Part shown: positions 14,101 through 26,100 of the stretch, in pieces
How positions within the stretch are numbered: position 1 is the stretch's first letter
How the letters are laid out: the number at the start of each line of letters is the position of its first letter
Source of the DNA: Ascaris suum
Lineage: Eukaryota > Nematoda > Chromadorea > Rhabditida > Ascarididae
Direction of reading: 5' to 3'
Length of the DNA: 64,000 nt
Assembly: GCA_013433145.1 (NCBI GenBank)
Contig: CM024182.1
Location: 5,628,501 to 5,692,500, forward strand
Made by a program: the position numbers and the translations under genes
The notes under the pieces: generated by a model
What the model was told of the DNA's origin: nothing
What the model saw: the letters and a program-made list of their open reading frames with translations, nothing else
Database searches by the model: none

Positions 14101-17100
14101 ACTTGCGAACAATTCGATTATGGTGGTTGTGCGGGCAATCGAAACCACTTCTTCTCAAAGAACGAATGCGAAATTCATTGCGGCAGATTTGCAAGTATAC
14201 TGCTTATTTTCTATTAGTCTATGGGAAAGTTTTTCTTCATGACTGCATGAGTCGTTGTGAATTGTAAGGACGTAGTTTTCTTGAAATTTAATTCTTCTGC
14301 AGTACGGATGCGGTCGCTAGAAAGATCCAATGGAAATTAAACCTAAATCATCGAGTCCTATAAAGAAAGTCACTTAGTGCCTTCTAAGAATGAGTAGTGT
14401 TTTAGGCTGTATAAATATTTTTCAGGAGCATTCGCCGTCGAAGGCCGACAACCAGCGCCACAGCAGCCTATACAGGCTGTGCCGCAACGTCAAGAGCAGC
14501 CGGCTGGTCCTTTGCAACAAACACATGCTGAGACCATTACAGATAGTTCGTTGCCGGGAATTTCACAGCAGAACTTCCAGCCGAGCAATTTCCCATCTCC
14601 ACTTCCACTACCTTTGCCTGCAATAAGGGCCGCAATAACTTCACCACAATCGCCTCAAATATCCTCAACGACGCCATCTCCATCGCAGTCATCGCCCTCA
14701 ACCATTACGTTAAGTATACAACAACCAACGTCGTCCATAACTACAACATCTGCAAGACAAGAGGTGAATGCGAACAAGAACACACAAAAAACGATAGCGT
14801 CGAATGTTGCACAATCGGAAAACGTCGACAAGCTTCATCAATTAGAAGGTTTCAATTTCAGCAACTTTTCACGCACCTCAACGCACTACGAAACGCAACA
14901 AAGCACCGAATCGGAATCGATTCAATCGTCAATATTTACTTCCTATAAAGGTTTCATTGCACCAAATTCACCTGCACAATGGCGAAATTCGTCATCGACG
15001 CATGCATCGAAAGATAACATAATGCGTGCATTGAATTCAACGATTGAAACCGCTCAATCATCTACTTCTAAATTGGACCGTTTCAATACCACTGAATCAT
15101 CGCAAACACAGCACATAAATATATCCGATTCACGGTTGCATAAAAATGCACTCGATGGATTGTATTCGTCGACTGGTTCCGTGCATGGCTCATCTAATTT
15201 ACACCATTACCTTTCGCCACCACCTGCACACCTTTATGCATCTTCACCTCCGAATGCCAACGAAGCAAAAGATGACGAATCGAATGCACACTCGTTGGTT
15301 ATTGAACAACGAGTTTCACAGAGAATATCTTCGATTAATCAATCGTCACCATTTTCACAACATTTTACAGATAATACTGTTTTAACGCATAGAAATAATA
15401 GTCTTACGAATGCACAATTATCCGATAATAATGCATCTTTTACTACAAATATTACTTCTTATGAATGGAATAGTGAATTAGAGCGAACTCATGATATTAC
15501 GGCATATAATCACAGCGATTTATCATTTTCCGGCGCTTCATCGATCGATAATCGTATCGAACAGACACCGATGAGTTCGCTTGATCGATCTTTAAACACA
15601 CCAATCGAGGCAAACAGCAACTATGACATGACAATGAATTATTATGCGCCCAGTGAAACTATTTTCTCGCATTCAAGTTCATCGTCCTCGTCAGTAAAAT
15701 CGGCACTCGTAACCCAACAAGAATCCAATGCATCAGATGCCTCCAATTCATATTTCTATTCCCATAGCAGGCCGGTAGACCATCACGGCAGCAGCTATCA
15801 AAAAATTTCGGTGGAAATACAGACCCCGGAAAACGTTCATAAGGGATACTCACAGTACTCTAGCACTAATGGCACCATGAAGAGCCGAGTGAACTCTCTG
15901 ACAAATTCAACTCAAGCAACATCTGCGATGCAATTTTTAAGTACGGAAGAGCCCCATATGCGAGGCGATTCGCTAAATTCAAGTGCTTCTTCGAATGTTG
16001 AGTCAATATCAGCAAAAGTTAAATCGTCCGGAATCGTAGGACCTCTATGGGAACCAGTCATGAGAAATTCGGTGGACGTGCAAACTAGTGATTCTCATAG
16101 AATCACTCTAACTAATTCAGAAGGTGATTCGATTAATCTAAGAAGCGAATTAGCAAAGTTCGATCCAACAAACGTGTCTCGCGGCGCACATCAGAAGATA
16201 ATCCATCACGATAGCTTTTCAAATCTTTCGCCGTCGGCTCCAGATGTCGTCGAGGACAGTTATGTGACGTCGACACGCCGTCCTGCATTCATAACATGGG
16301 ATCATGACCCTTTCATAAAAATTACGACCAGAACACCAGCACGGACGTCGACTAGAAGAACAGATGCGATATTGCCCGCTCCTGTATCGAAACTTTTCGT
16401 CTTCTCAGGAAGCTCAGACAGTGCAAGTGCATCGCATCGCTCGATGGGTACGTCTATAAACGAATCTGCCAGCATAGCAGCATCTCGAGGATCATTCGTT
16501 AAATGGAAGCATACAAACGAGTACATGAAAAGCCAAAACGTCTCGGACAGCAAGAATTCTTTTGACATCGACTTCACGTCATCCCATCCGGCAGCAGGGA
16601 TCATGACTAGTTCAACTGACGTGACCACAACAACAGCAACAACAACGACAACGACCGAAAGAAGCACAGTATCTGTGCCATTAATAACGCCAACGATTTC
16701 GCAAAATACTTCGAGCGAGAGCACGTATGAATCAATGAATGACGAGCGCTCAACGTCAACAACTTCTGACAGCGTCAATTCCTCAACGTCGTTAATAAGT
16801 GAAGGTTTGAAAACAACCTGTCTATCAGAAGGAAACACAAATGAAGATCACTTCCAGCACTTCTTCTTATACTGCCATATCATTCATCTAGGAGATCCTT
16901 CACAAATAATGCAATGCTACGAACAGAACACATTCGTCATCTCAATATTTCATTTCACTCTGCGAGTACTAGAAAATGTATTGCGCAGCGTTAAATGCGC
17001 TAGTTCGAAGACTGGACTCATCTAAAATGGTGCCAGAACAATATCAAACATAAAATTTGGACAGGTGTCGCGAGGAAATGAAATTTTAAATTTCGACAAA

Positions 17101-20100
17101 GGGAGGGGATGAAGGCATCGAATGAAGAGGCTAGCATGCGCTGCCATATTTCATAGCATATGCGAGAATCACACCACAAATATGATACCCTTATTTCTCA
17201 TCTCCCGGCCAACGTAAATTTCTTTCAGAATGCAAAACTTCTATGTTAGTTGAGATGATGGCAAATATTATAAAAACACACTTGCTTTCATAATTCTTTG
17301 CAACGTTTACAGCTTGATTACGAAACAAATTTTTTACTATACCGTTAACAATTTCTGTACATACTAAACGTGGTTATTTATTATTTCTCTTGTCGGTTTC
17401 AGCAAAAAAGAAAACATTTACTAGCACTTATGGCTATGCAAAGCAGCGAAAAAAAAACCTCCCTTCCAAGAGTATTGCCAGCGATGTCCATCCTCGTGGG
17501 TCCACTCTACTGGTTTGGTGAACTGCACCGCTTATGTCGACTAGCACTCCAAAATAGCTTCTGCTCATCACGGGCTCTCCATTTGCATGAAGTATGTGCT
17601 AATCACCATAGCATGGCTAAAGAAGTACCACGCTATGCGCTACAAGCTGTCAGAACGGACAGGTATGCATGTTTACCTGCGTAAGCGCCACTGCACTTAT
17701 TGCCTTCAATTTGAAAGTTGAAAAAAGAAAGTGCCGAATCAACTCTTTTGTATTCAAGAGAAATTCCGCTCTTCTATTCCTCTTTGTAGTGTTCACAGTA
17801 TTCCAGAAGATGTTTTCGTAGAAAATTCATTTACTGTCTTCTAAATGCGCGAATTTTTTTTCGTTTTTTGATATTTCAATATCAGCCGTGCTGCTTATTA
17901 TAGATTCATAACCTCGCACGTTTTATTACGCTTAATGACAAATTGACTGTCATTGATGCATAATTTAGGTTTGAAAAGATCACAAGCGTTCAAACCCATA
18001 ATAGTGAATTCTGCATGGCCGACAGCGAATGCCGACGAGGAAGGTACCGCTCATGCGCGCTTAGCGATTGCACCTTCAGCATATCCAGCCGCATCCTCTG
18101 TGGCGAAGTCTTCGTTTGAAGGCGTAGATGCCGGAGGCGTGAAATCTCCTTATATGGACGCGTCAACGCAAACGTTAACGTACAGTTCCACGCAAGCTTT
18201 GCCGCTGAAATCAGCGGTTGCTGAGAAAAGTACACCACCTCACTCTTACACGGATAAGATACCTTCAACAGCTGCACCAGAAATCACCGAGGCACCACTA
18301 TTGATACCCCTTGATTTGAAACCTCCTCCGATGCAGGATCGACGACCACCACCAGGAGGAGTACAGCAAATTCTATTGCCGGGTACTGTTTTTACTGATG
18401 ATGACGAGACGATATTGCATTTCGAAAGGCCAGTTGAAGAAAGCAAAGCCGACGGCATTGTGGATATCACATATGGATCAGCGTTGCCTTCGTCAGACAT
18501 TTCAAGCACTTACAGCAATATAGCACCTATAATTTCTTATGAACACTTATCGGAAGCGAAATTAGATTCTTCCGCTGCGAGCATGCAAAATTTAGACAGT
18601 ATGACGAGTAGGAAGATGAACGCTTCGGCAAATGCGATCGACCAAGAAGATATTTCTAGTATCACAGAAAATGATCAGAGAAGGGTTGGAATCGATGGAA
18701 TCAATGATGTCGTCACAGCAGTAGGGAAGCTTGGCAATGAATCATTAACAACAGTAATCGAGTCCGGTACTTCATCAAGTAGTGGAATTAATACCGTCAT
18801 GACGCAGAGTAATGCTTGGAGCAGTTATGATGCCGGTTCTGCTGTGCATGATGCCAATAATGTCCACTCATCTAATAACAGCACCTTAACCTTATCAAAG
18901 GCTTTTCAACAGAATAGTACTACTTATGAAACATTGACCAATCTAGAAACCCGCAATCAGGAACACAATGTTCAGCAAAGCGATGGCTCATCACTAACAC
19001 GTAATATTGCTTCTACTGACTCAAATTTAGAGAAACACAAGTGGGGTGTGCAAATGCCGGAGGATTCGTACTTATCAAACGACGTTCAAGATATCACCGT
19101 ACATATGTCTGGAGATGACGAAACGTCCTCATCTAATTTGTTGGGCACCAACGAAGGTAACTATGTGAATAACTCGTCATTAACAAGTATCAACACTCAA
19201 AGCATGGCATCTTCCCTTCTTAATGCTGCGGATAGTTCACAGCTACGAAGTGAACAAGGTGCAGGATTTGTGAATTCGGATCGTGGGACAAAGTCGCTTC
19301 AAGAAATTATTTTTACGTCAGCGACCACACAGTTGCACGAAGAAGTCACAACTACTGAACTAAGTGCAGAAAATATCTCTACTACGCAGTACCCATCTGT
19401 CCAAACAGTGTCACCAAGTTCTAGGGATGATTCGACTGGTACAGTCGAAGGGAAGCTAGAAGTCTCTTCTACAGTGATCGAAGATGTGAAGACACAAAGC
19501 CACAGTGAAAGTGGTCTGGAATCGAGTGCAAGCAATGGACTACAGACGGTGGCATCATCAAAAAATGCCATCTTAGATTCCAACATGAGTCTTAAAACTT
19601 CAACGGGTGATGCATCGGATAAGGATTCATTGTTGCGCACTAATATGAGAAGAACCCAAACGGCAAAAGTTTTTAGCGCTTCCTCCATAACGAACGAAGA
19701 TCTAGCAGATGCTTTTAATTCGTTGTTAGCAGAAAATAAGGGGAAGAAGGGTTCATCTGAGAAAGAGGTTCGGCAAAGTGCTACGGTGCAATCATTACAT
19801 CAAAATGATGTGCTATTATCGAAGCAAGCAGCCGATGGAAGCATTCAACAAGAAGCAGAAAAAGAATCTTCATCTGCCACAAAGTTGCTCACAGGTCCGC
19901 AAACCTTTGAAACCAAAGATCGCGCTCAACATTTTGCTCCGTCTGATTCACGCGTCGAATCGTCGCAGCTCGAATCGAAGTCTCAAGAAAATCTTTCACT
20001 TGTGAATACGTCTCATTTACAAAACGTCGCCTCAAAATCTGACTCAGGTATGAGATGAGTGGCACACTAAGATTACTGCTCACCGACGCGTCCCTCCTCA

Positions 20101-23100
20101 TAGTTTCCTCTTACTGGGTGTTCACAGGATAAATTCACCGTTTCTGCAAATTCACTTAAGTCGTACCTCACAAATTGCCGAGCACTCTTTTAGCAATGGT
20201 AATCAAAAGTGATATGCTATCCAGAGCACATACCTTCAACGATTAAAGCTTTTGCACTGCATTCACCTATGCTTAAGCTCTGAACAACTCACCTAGTATC
20301 CTTCTGATAACATCGCATGAAATACGCAACGAAAATGATAAAATTTCAAAGAACAACAAAAGTATTACGGCAAGCAAAGTGTTATCGACGAAATTCTTAT
20401 TTCGACACTCAATAAGACTGCACTGTTATTGCATGAAATATTTCAACAACACAGAGTAACATTTCAGGAACAATTTTGCAAAGCACCCATGATGTCGTAG
20501 TTCAGCAAGTGAAAGAAGGCAAATTCGAGTCAATGTCAACGATGGAAACGACTATATCCGTACCAACAGTACCTATCACTACTGCAACGATGAATGTAGC
20601 AAATACAGATACAACAACACCTACATCTACAAGCATCACCGCAACAACTACTACTATGAGAGAAACAACCGTTGTGACTTCTGTGGCTAGTATGCAAGCA
20701 ATACCCGAAACGACGCCATCCGAGAAAATATCATTGGATGTAATTGCCGCAGCGATAGAAAAAACGGAAAAGGAGCATTTCTTACCAGTAGCTCCTGTTA
20801 TTGCAATACCCCATACTCCACCATCATTGTCTAGTATAACAGCCGAACAGCCGGCAGAGTCAGTACAAGTTACTACACCGTCGATATCGACTAGTGAATC
20901 GTTGAACAGTATTACGACAACACCAGAAATCGTTTCCGTTACGCATTCAGCATCACAATCGTCTGCACGTTTCGAATCAGATGAAGGCACGATAGAACAA
21001 TCTGCACGTCCCGCACTCTCACCTGTAGATATCGACGATGAAAATGCGGAAAATATCGAAACAGCTGAAGGTTAATAGAAATTTCTTCAGAATCTAAAAA
21101 TGAGATGTATACGGCTATTAGAAATTTATTTTATTCAGTGTTTATGAATGCAAATGGAATCACTCAATGAAAGTGTGGCATCAGAATCCTTCGAATGATT
21201 CTGAATGCATAAACTTCCAATATGAAAAAAAACGTAATTCCTTTTGCAAAAAAAAAAAAAAGAAATGCATTTCTACGTGAATAGAAGAGGAAATTAAAGA
21301 GAACTGCTTAGCATGGCAGGAATTTATTGGCAAGCTTAACGAGCATTTGTTGCATGAAAATTTTGCATGTGTTTTGTAAATTTTTTATCACATTGAATGC
21401 TGTTTTTATTTTGTTTTGTTTTGTTTTGTTTTTTTTTTTTGCATGAATAGTATTTTTTTTTTGTTTATCATCAGTTTGAACCTGAACCTGAATATATCAC
21501 CAATTGAACATCAACTTTGCCTGGATCAATTTATTTCATTATTAGAATCTTTGTTAGACGAAGAGTTGCCAGTTTTATTATGATATTGAGCATATACCTG
21601 AGGTTTAAGCTTTTTGCACGAATACCTCGATCTCAGAATGTCACGAAGTTGTTGATTGATTTAATTTGCAACAACATTCGCAGTCATTACTGTGGTGAAA
21701 ATTTTAGAAATGATTAGAAAGTGATTCGTCAATGAGAGAAAATGATTGCACAACGTTTCAGAAATTATTGAAAGCTCGACCCAATTTGCACTGACAGAAA
21801 GTGAGGAACAAGAAGAGGAAGAACCGACGGAGCAAGAGGCTACGCATCCACCGAAACAATTTGTCTCGTCGTCAAACTCGGATGAAGTCGAAATTTTCGG
21901 GCCACCATTACGACCGCCAATAGTACCTCACAAGGAACCACCGAGGATTATCGGCGCATCACCTTCACCAATAGAAATAGATGAGGAAACATGTGTGCTA
22001 CCACCGGAGGCCGGACCTTGCGTGGACTATGTTCCACGGTGGTTCTATAACTCTCAGACAGGCAATTGCGAGCAATTCTCATATGGCTCTTGCGGTGGCA
22101 ACACCAACAATTTCATGGACCGTCAAACTTGTGAGGCGAAATGCCAATCGGGTAAGATGTGTTTATTTGTGTTTGACGTAAAGCATTGTCTTCAAACAGA
22201 TGAGCTTGAGAATGAGATCTGAACAAGACTATATGGAACAAGCATATAAAATACAACAGTGATCGGGTTGCGATTGAATTGAATTATGTATGTGTAATAT
22301 GCTTTGAAACTTGCAAACGCTTTTATGCAAGCGTCTTTCTTCAATGAGTAGATTATGCTTGACTGTCAGCGATGTTTAGTTGCCCAATGCTTATTTACAG
22401 GTTATTTCATTTTCCAAAAAAAGATATCTGGGTTCATTCAAACTCCTAAAGAATATAAAAGTTTGTGTAGCATGTGGCGAGTAATAGTGAAAACTTTCGC
22501 CGGAAAAGAAGTTTGCAAGTGAACAAGTTGCAGGAAGTGACTCAATCAAGTCACAAGTGCCAGATCGCTGTACACACGAAAAGGATGAGGGATATGGTGG
22601 TGGTTACAACGTCAAATGGTATTTCAACATTCGGAACTTGCGATGCGAGCAAATGGTCTATCAGGGCGAGGGCGGTAACGACAATCAGTTTTCCTCTCTT
22701 GGCGATTGCCAGACTTCTTGCGTCCGTAAGCAACGTTCATATATTTCATATGCACTCATCTTCTCGCAATGTTTACCTGAAATCCTCGAAAGCACTCGAG
22801 GGAGGTTTAGGCAGATTACAGGTGGAGTTAGGTCGAGGGTGAAGGGACATCAAGAAACGTCCAGATGTTGGCTTGGCTCTGCCAACACAACCAAGACGCA
22901 GTGTAGATGTAATAGCGACCGTGTCATTTGTAAGGCCATTGTATATGAAGGCGATCAACAAATGAGAGCATTGAATTGTTTGCATATAACAGTGGTTACG
23001 TTTACAATGCAATACCGATATTTGGATATAAATATATAAAGAATAACAGATGGTTTATTTATCTCATTTGTGTTGATATCGATGAAAAATTTTTGCTTCA

Positions 23101-26100
23101 AATTTTCAGAGATTTGAGACTCTTTCCGACTTTCATTACTGAAATAAGTGGAAATTTTTATATTCATTACAACTGACAAGTTGGTTTAAGCACAAAATAA
23201 ATATTTAGACTTGATAGCAGATGAAGAGCATTACTGTAACAGCATTTGTGATAACTTTGCAAGGAAATGAATATTGATGTATGTCTGTTGTGCAGCAGCC
23301 TAGAAATGTTACCCTCGGAGTGCTCGGCTATCAGCCAGAGCGCAATTGGGATGGAATGCATTTGCGTTAGCATCATTCAAAAAATCCTCATTTCTTCACG
23401 ATTCCTCGCAACGGTTTTGTAGTTTTCCTACAAAACACAACAGTTAAAGAGTGATCGTCTGTGGAAGCTGTGTTGGAAGAGCATCAGCGCATCCTCTATT
23501 TTCGATTTTGAGGGTATAAAGCGTAAATCTAATTGAATAAAATTTTGCTCCTCCTGAATTGCACAACTTTAAGCCGTGGAAGGAATTGGATTCTCGCCGA
23601 AACCTGTTCGTATCACTCAGCCGACAATGTCTACTCTTGTCGCTGAAGAAGAATTCACCAGAGAATCGGTACCACGCTCTCGGCTTATTATGCAGAAGAA
23701 AATTGATCATCATCATTCGGCATCTAACCGTGCATTCCACGGTACAGTCATCGCCGAGAGCGTCAACGAATATGGCCAGATTCGTGAATCCGCTCCATCA
23801 CTGCCAATGTAAGCTTGCGCATCCTTTTAATGAAAGGCATACAAATTCTTCTCACCTCATATTTTCCTCCATTTTTCCTCCAGAACATTCTTCGAATCTT
23901 CGAATTCATTAAAAAATTCTTTAGTGGGAAAATTCCGTTTTATGGAAGTATTCCTTTAGCTTAGCTTATCTATGGAGCATAACGTTTAAGGATATTTTTG
24001 TTTATGGAAACACAGCCATAACGTTTTATGAATTCGTAAGTCTTAATCAGGCAAATAAAAGACGTAAAGACCTTGCCCTCATCATCGTAATTTTGCCTGG
24101 AGAAAGATGCACTATTTCGGTGAATGAACATCGATTTCAGTCGTGAAAAGTTTGCTACAATTGTGTCATCAATCATTTCCGATTAACGCCAATTTCAGTG
24201 CTGATAAGGCGCACAAAAAAATACATGCGCACACAACAGCAAGCGCAACGAAGAAGACTGAAGTGGGATCGACCTCTGCGGTCGACTCTCATGGTCCAGA
24301 ATTGGCCTCATCTCGGAATGAACTCAACACTGCGGAAAGTATTTCATCGAAATCTGAATTCGAGTATAACACCGAACTTCTCAACAAGAAGCCACTCGCA
24401 GCCATCAACTCTCAGATGCCTATCCTTGCTCCTTCGCCACCCATGAAAATCAACTATCAGAATGGCGTTCGCATAAATAAAGGCTCGTTCAATCGTTTTT
24501 TCGCCTCTATGATGAGCGCTGATCGAAGGTTTCTAATATGCATAGTAATCCATCATTAAAAAACGAAACGTCCCTTAGTGCAATATCGGCCTGCATCCGT
24601 CACGGTATCGTCGATAGTGATGCATATGGTTTGTGGCGATTTCTTTATGGATCGCAGCAACGTATCTTGGAACTTCTTTTTTTTAAAACACGATTCGTAT
24701 AACCAGTGTATGTTAGGCAGACAAGGGGAAATGAATTTCACAGAGCTCTCAAGTCACCTTTAATCTATCAAGCTTTAAAAATCGGTCATCCAGGGCATAT
24801 GGAGAGCTACAACAAACACCTCGCAGTCGTTTTTTTCGAAACTAGGCAATTTTGCCCATGACTTCGAGTATATAGGAGAAGCTTCTCATCATTAATTTAT
24901 ATTCCACACTTTTAGCTGAGGATGAGTGGGTTGATGAGCTTGTTGAAGTTCCACCACAAAAAGGCCTCGAGCAGATTCTCTCTGGTATTGAAGCGCCCGT
25001 ACATGCTTTCGGATCGGCGATCAGTGAAGTGCAACGAATTCCTGTTTGTCCGAATGGGTTGAAGGCGATACAGTCTGCAGATGGAAAGCCTGTGATGTGT
25101 TTACCGGGCAAGAACCACTGTCCGGGCACGTCTTCATGCTATTTCAATGGCATCGACTTCTTCTGCTGTCCGAATGAGGAGGATCCCTATGATAAACACG
25201 TTTTTGGAGGTTAGTTGAGGTTATTCAGAACTATGAAACAAAATCAGCTGTGAAGACTACTGAACTTTTCCCGGTAAAACGACTGAGTGATTTCGATTAT
25301 CATCACTGCATGAGTGTTACGAGCTTGTTGCTTAGCAAAACGAGTAATGATTCAACTGTTTTACATCACATCAAGCATAAATCCTTAGAATATGGACTAG
25401 CATCCCTGCTTGCAGTCATGTTTGCTTCTTTAGGATCAGCTTAATTAGTGGAGTTGTTCATTAGATTGTCAATGCTATAATGTTCGCAGGCTACAATGGA
25501 GACGAGGAAAGGCATGGATATAAAAGTTTGAAATCTTCTTTGAATATTCGATCGCTCGCAGATGAAAAGATACGACGAGTACGTCGAGCAGCCTCACCAT
25601 CTGCCGCCTTCTCGCTCGATCTTGCCAGTCATCCTGCCCGATTTGACGGTAATTAAATTTCATCTGTGCTAACTTTAGAAACCTTTCGCATTCAAAAAAC
25701 CGTTAAAAAGGCATCACAGAGGCGATTGCAAAGAGAAATATGTTTATTTCGATAATTGTGGATTTTTTTTTTTATTATAGCATCGTTACTGAGTCATGAC
25801 TTTATTTGCAAACGTGGAATTAACGTTAAACGATCACTCATGTTATGGAATACTTTTCAGCAAAGGCTCCACGTCAGTATACGCGTGCATCGTTGAGACG
25901 ACCAGCGAAAATAGATCCATGCACGGAGTCGGTGGATTCTGGAAGCTGCAATGAAGCGCACCTGAGGTACTTCTATGACCGTCGTGCGGATACTTGCCGG
26001 CTCTTCTATTACAGTGGATGCAGTGGAAACTCTAACAATTTCGCAACTCAGTACGAGTGCGAGCAGCGTTGCAAAGTTGGTCGGTTGTCTTCGAGGACAA

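Noticed and set aside
16302..16838. Minus-strand 178-codon open frame, and similar ones at 19299-19688 and 20502-20990
   Set aside because: Mirror images of the Ser/Thr-rich plus-strand exons: TCN/ACN codons read as Val/Ser on the opposite strand, with no domain or splice support.
22474..22842. 122-codon frame overlapping Kunitz domain 9
   Set aside because: Different frame from the cysteine-bearing Kunitz reading and without domain content.
24141..24198. Earlier acceptor (TTTCAG ending at 24140) for exon 23
   Set aside because: Joined to the phase-2 donor of exon 22 it reads into a stop within about 15 codons; the acceptor ending at 24198 keeps frame.
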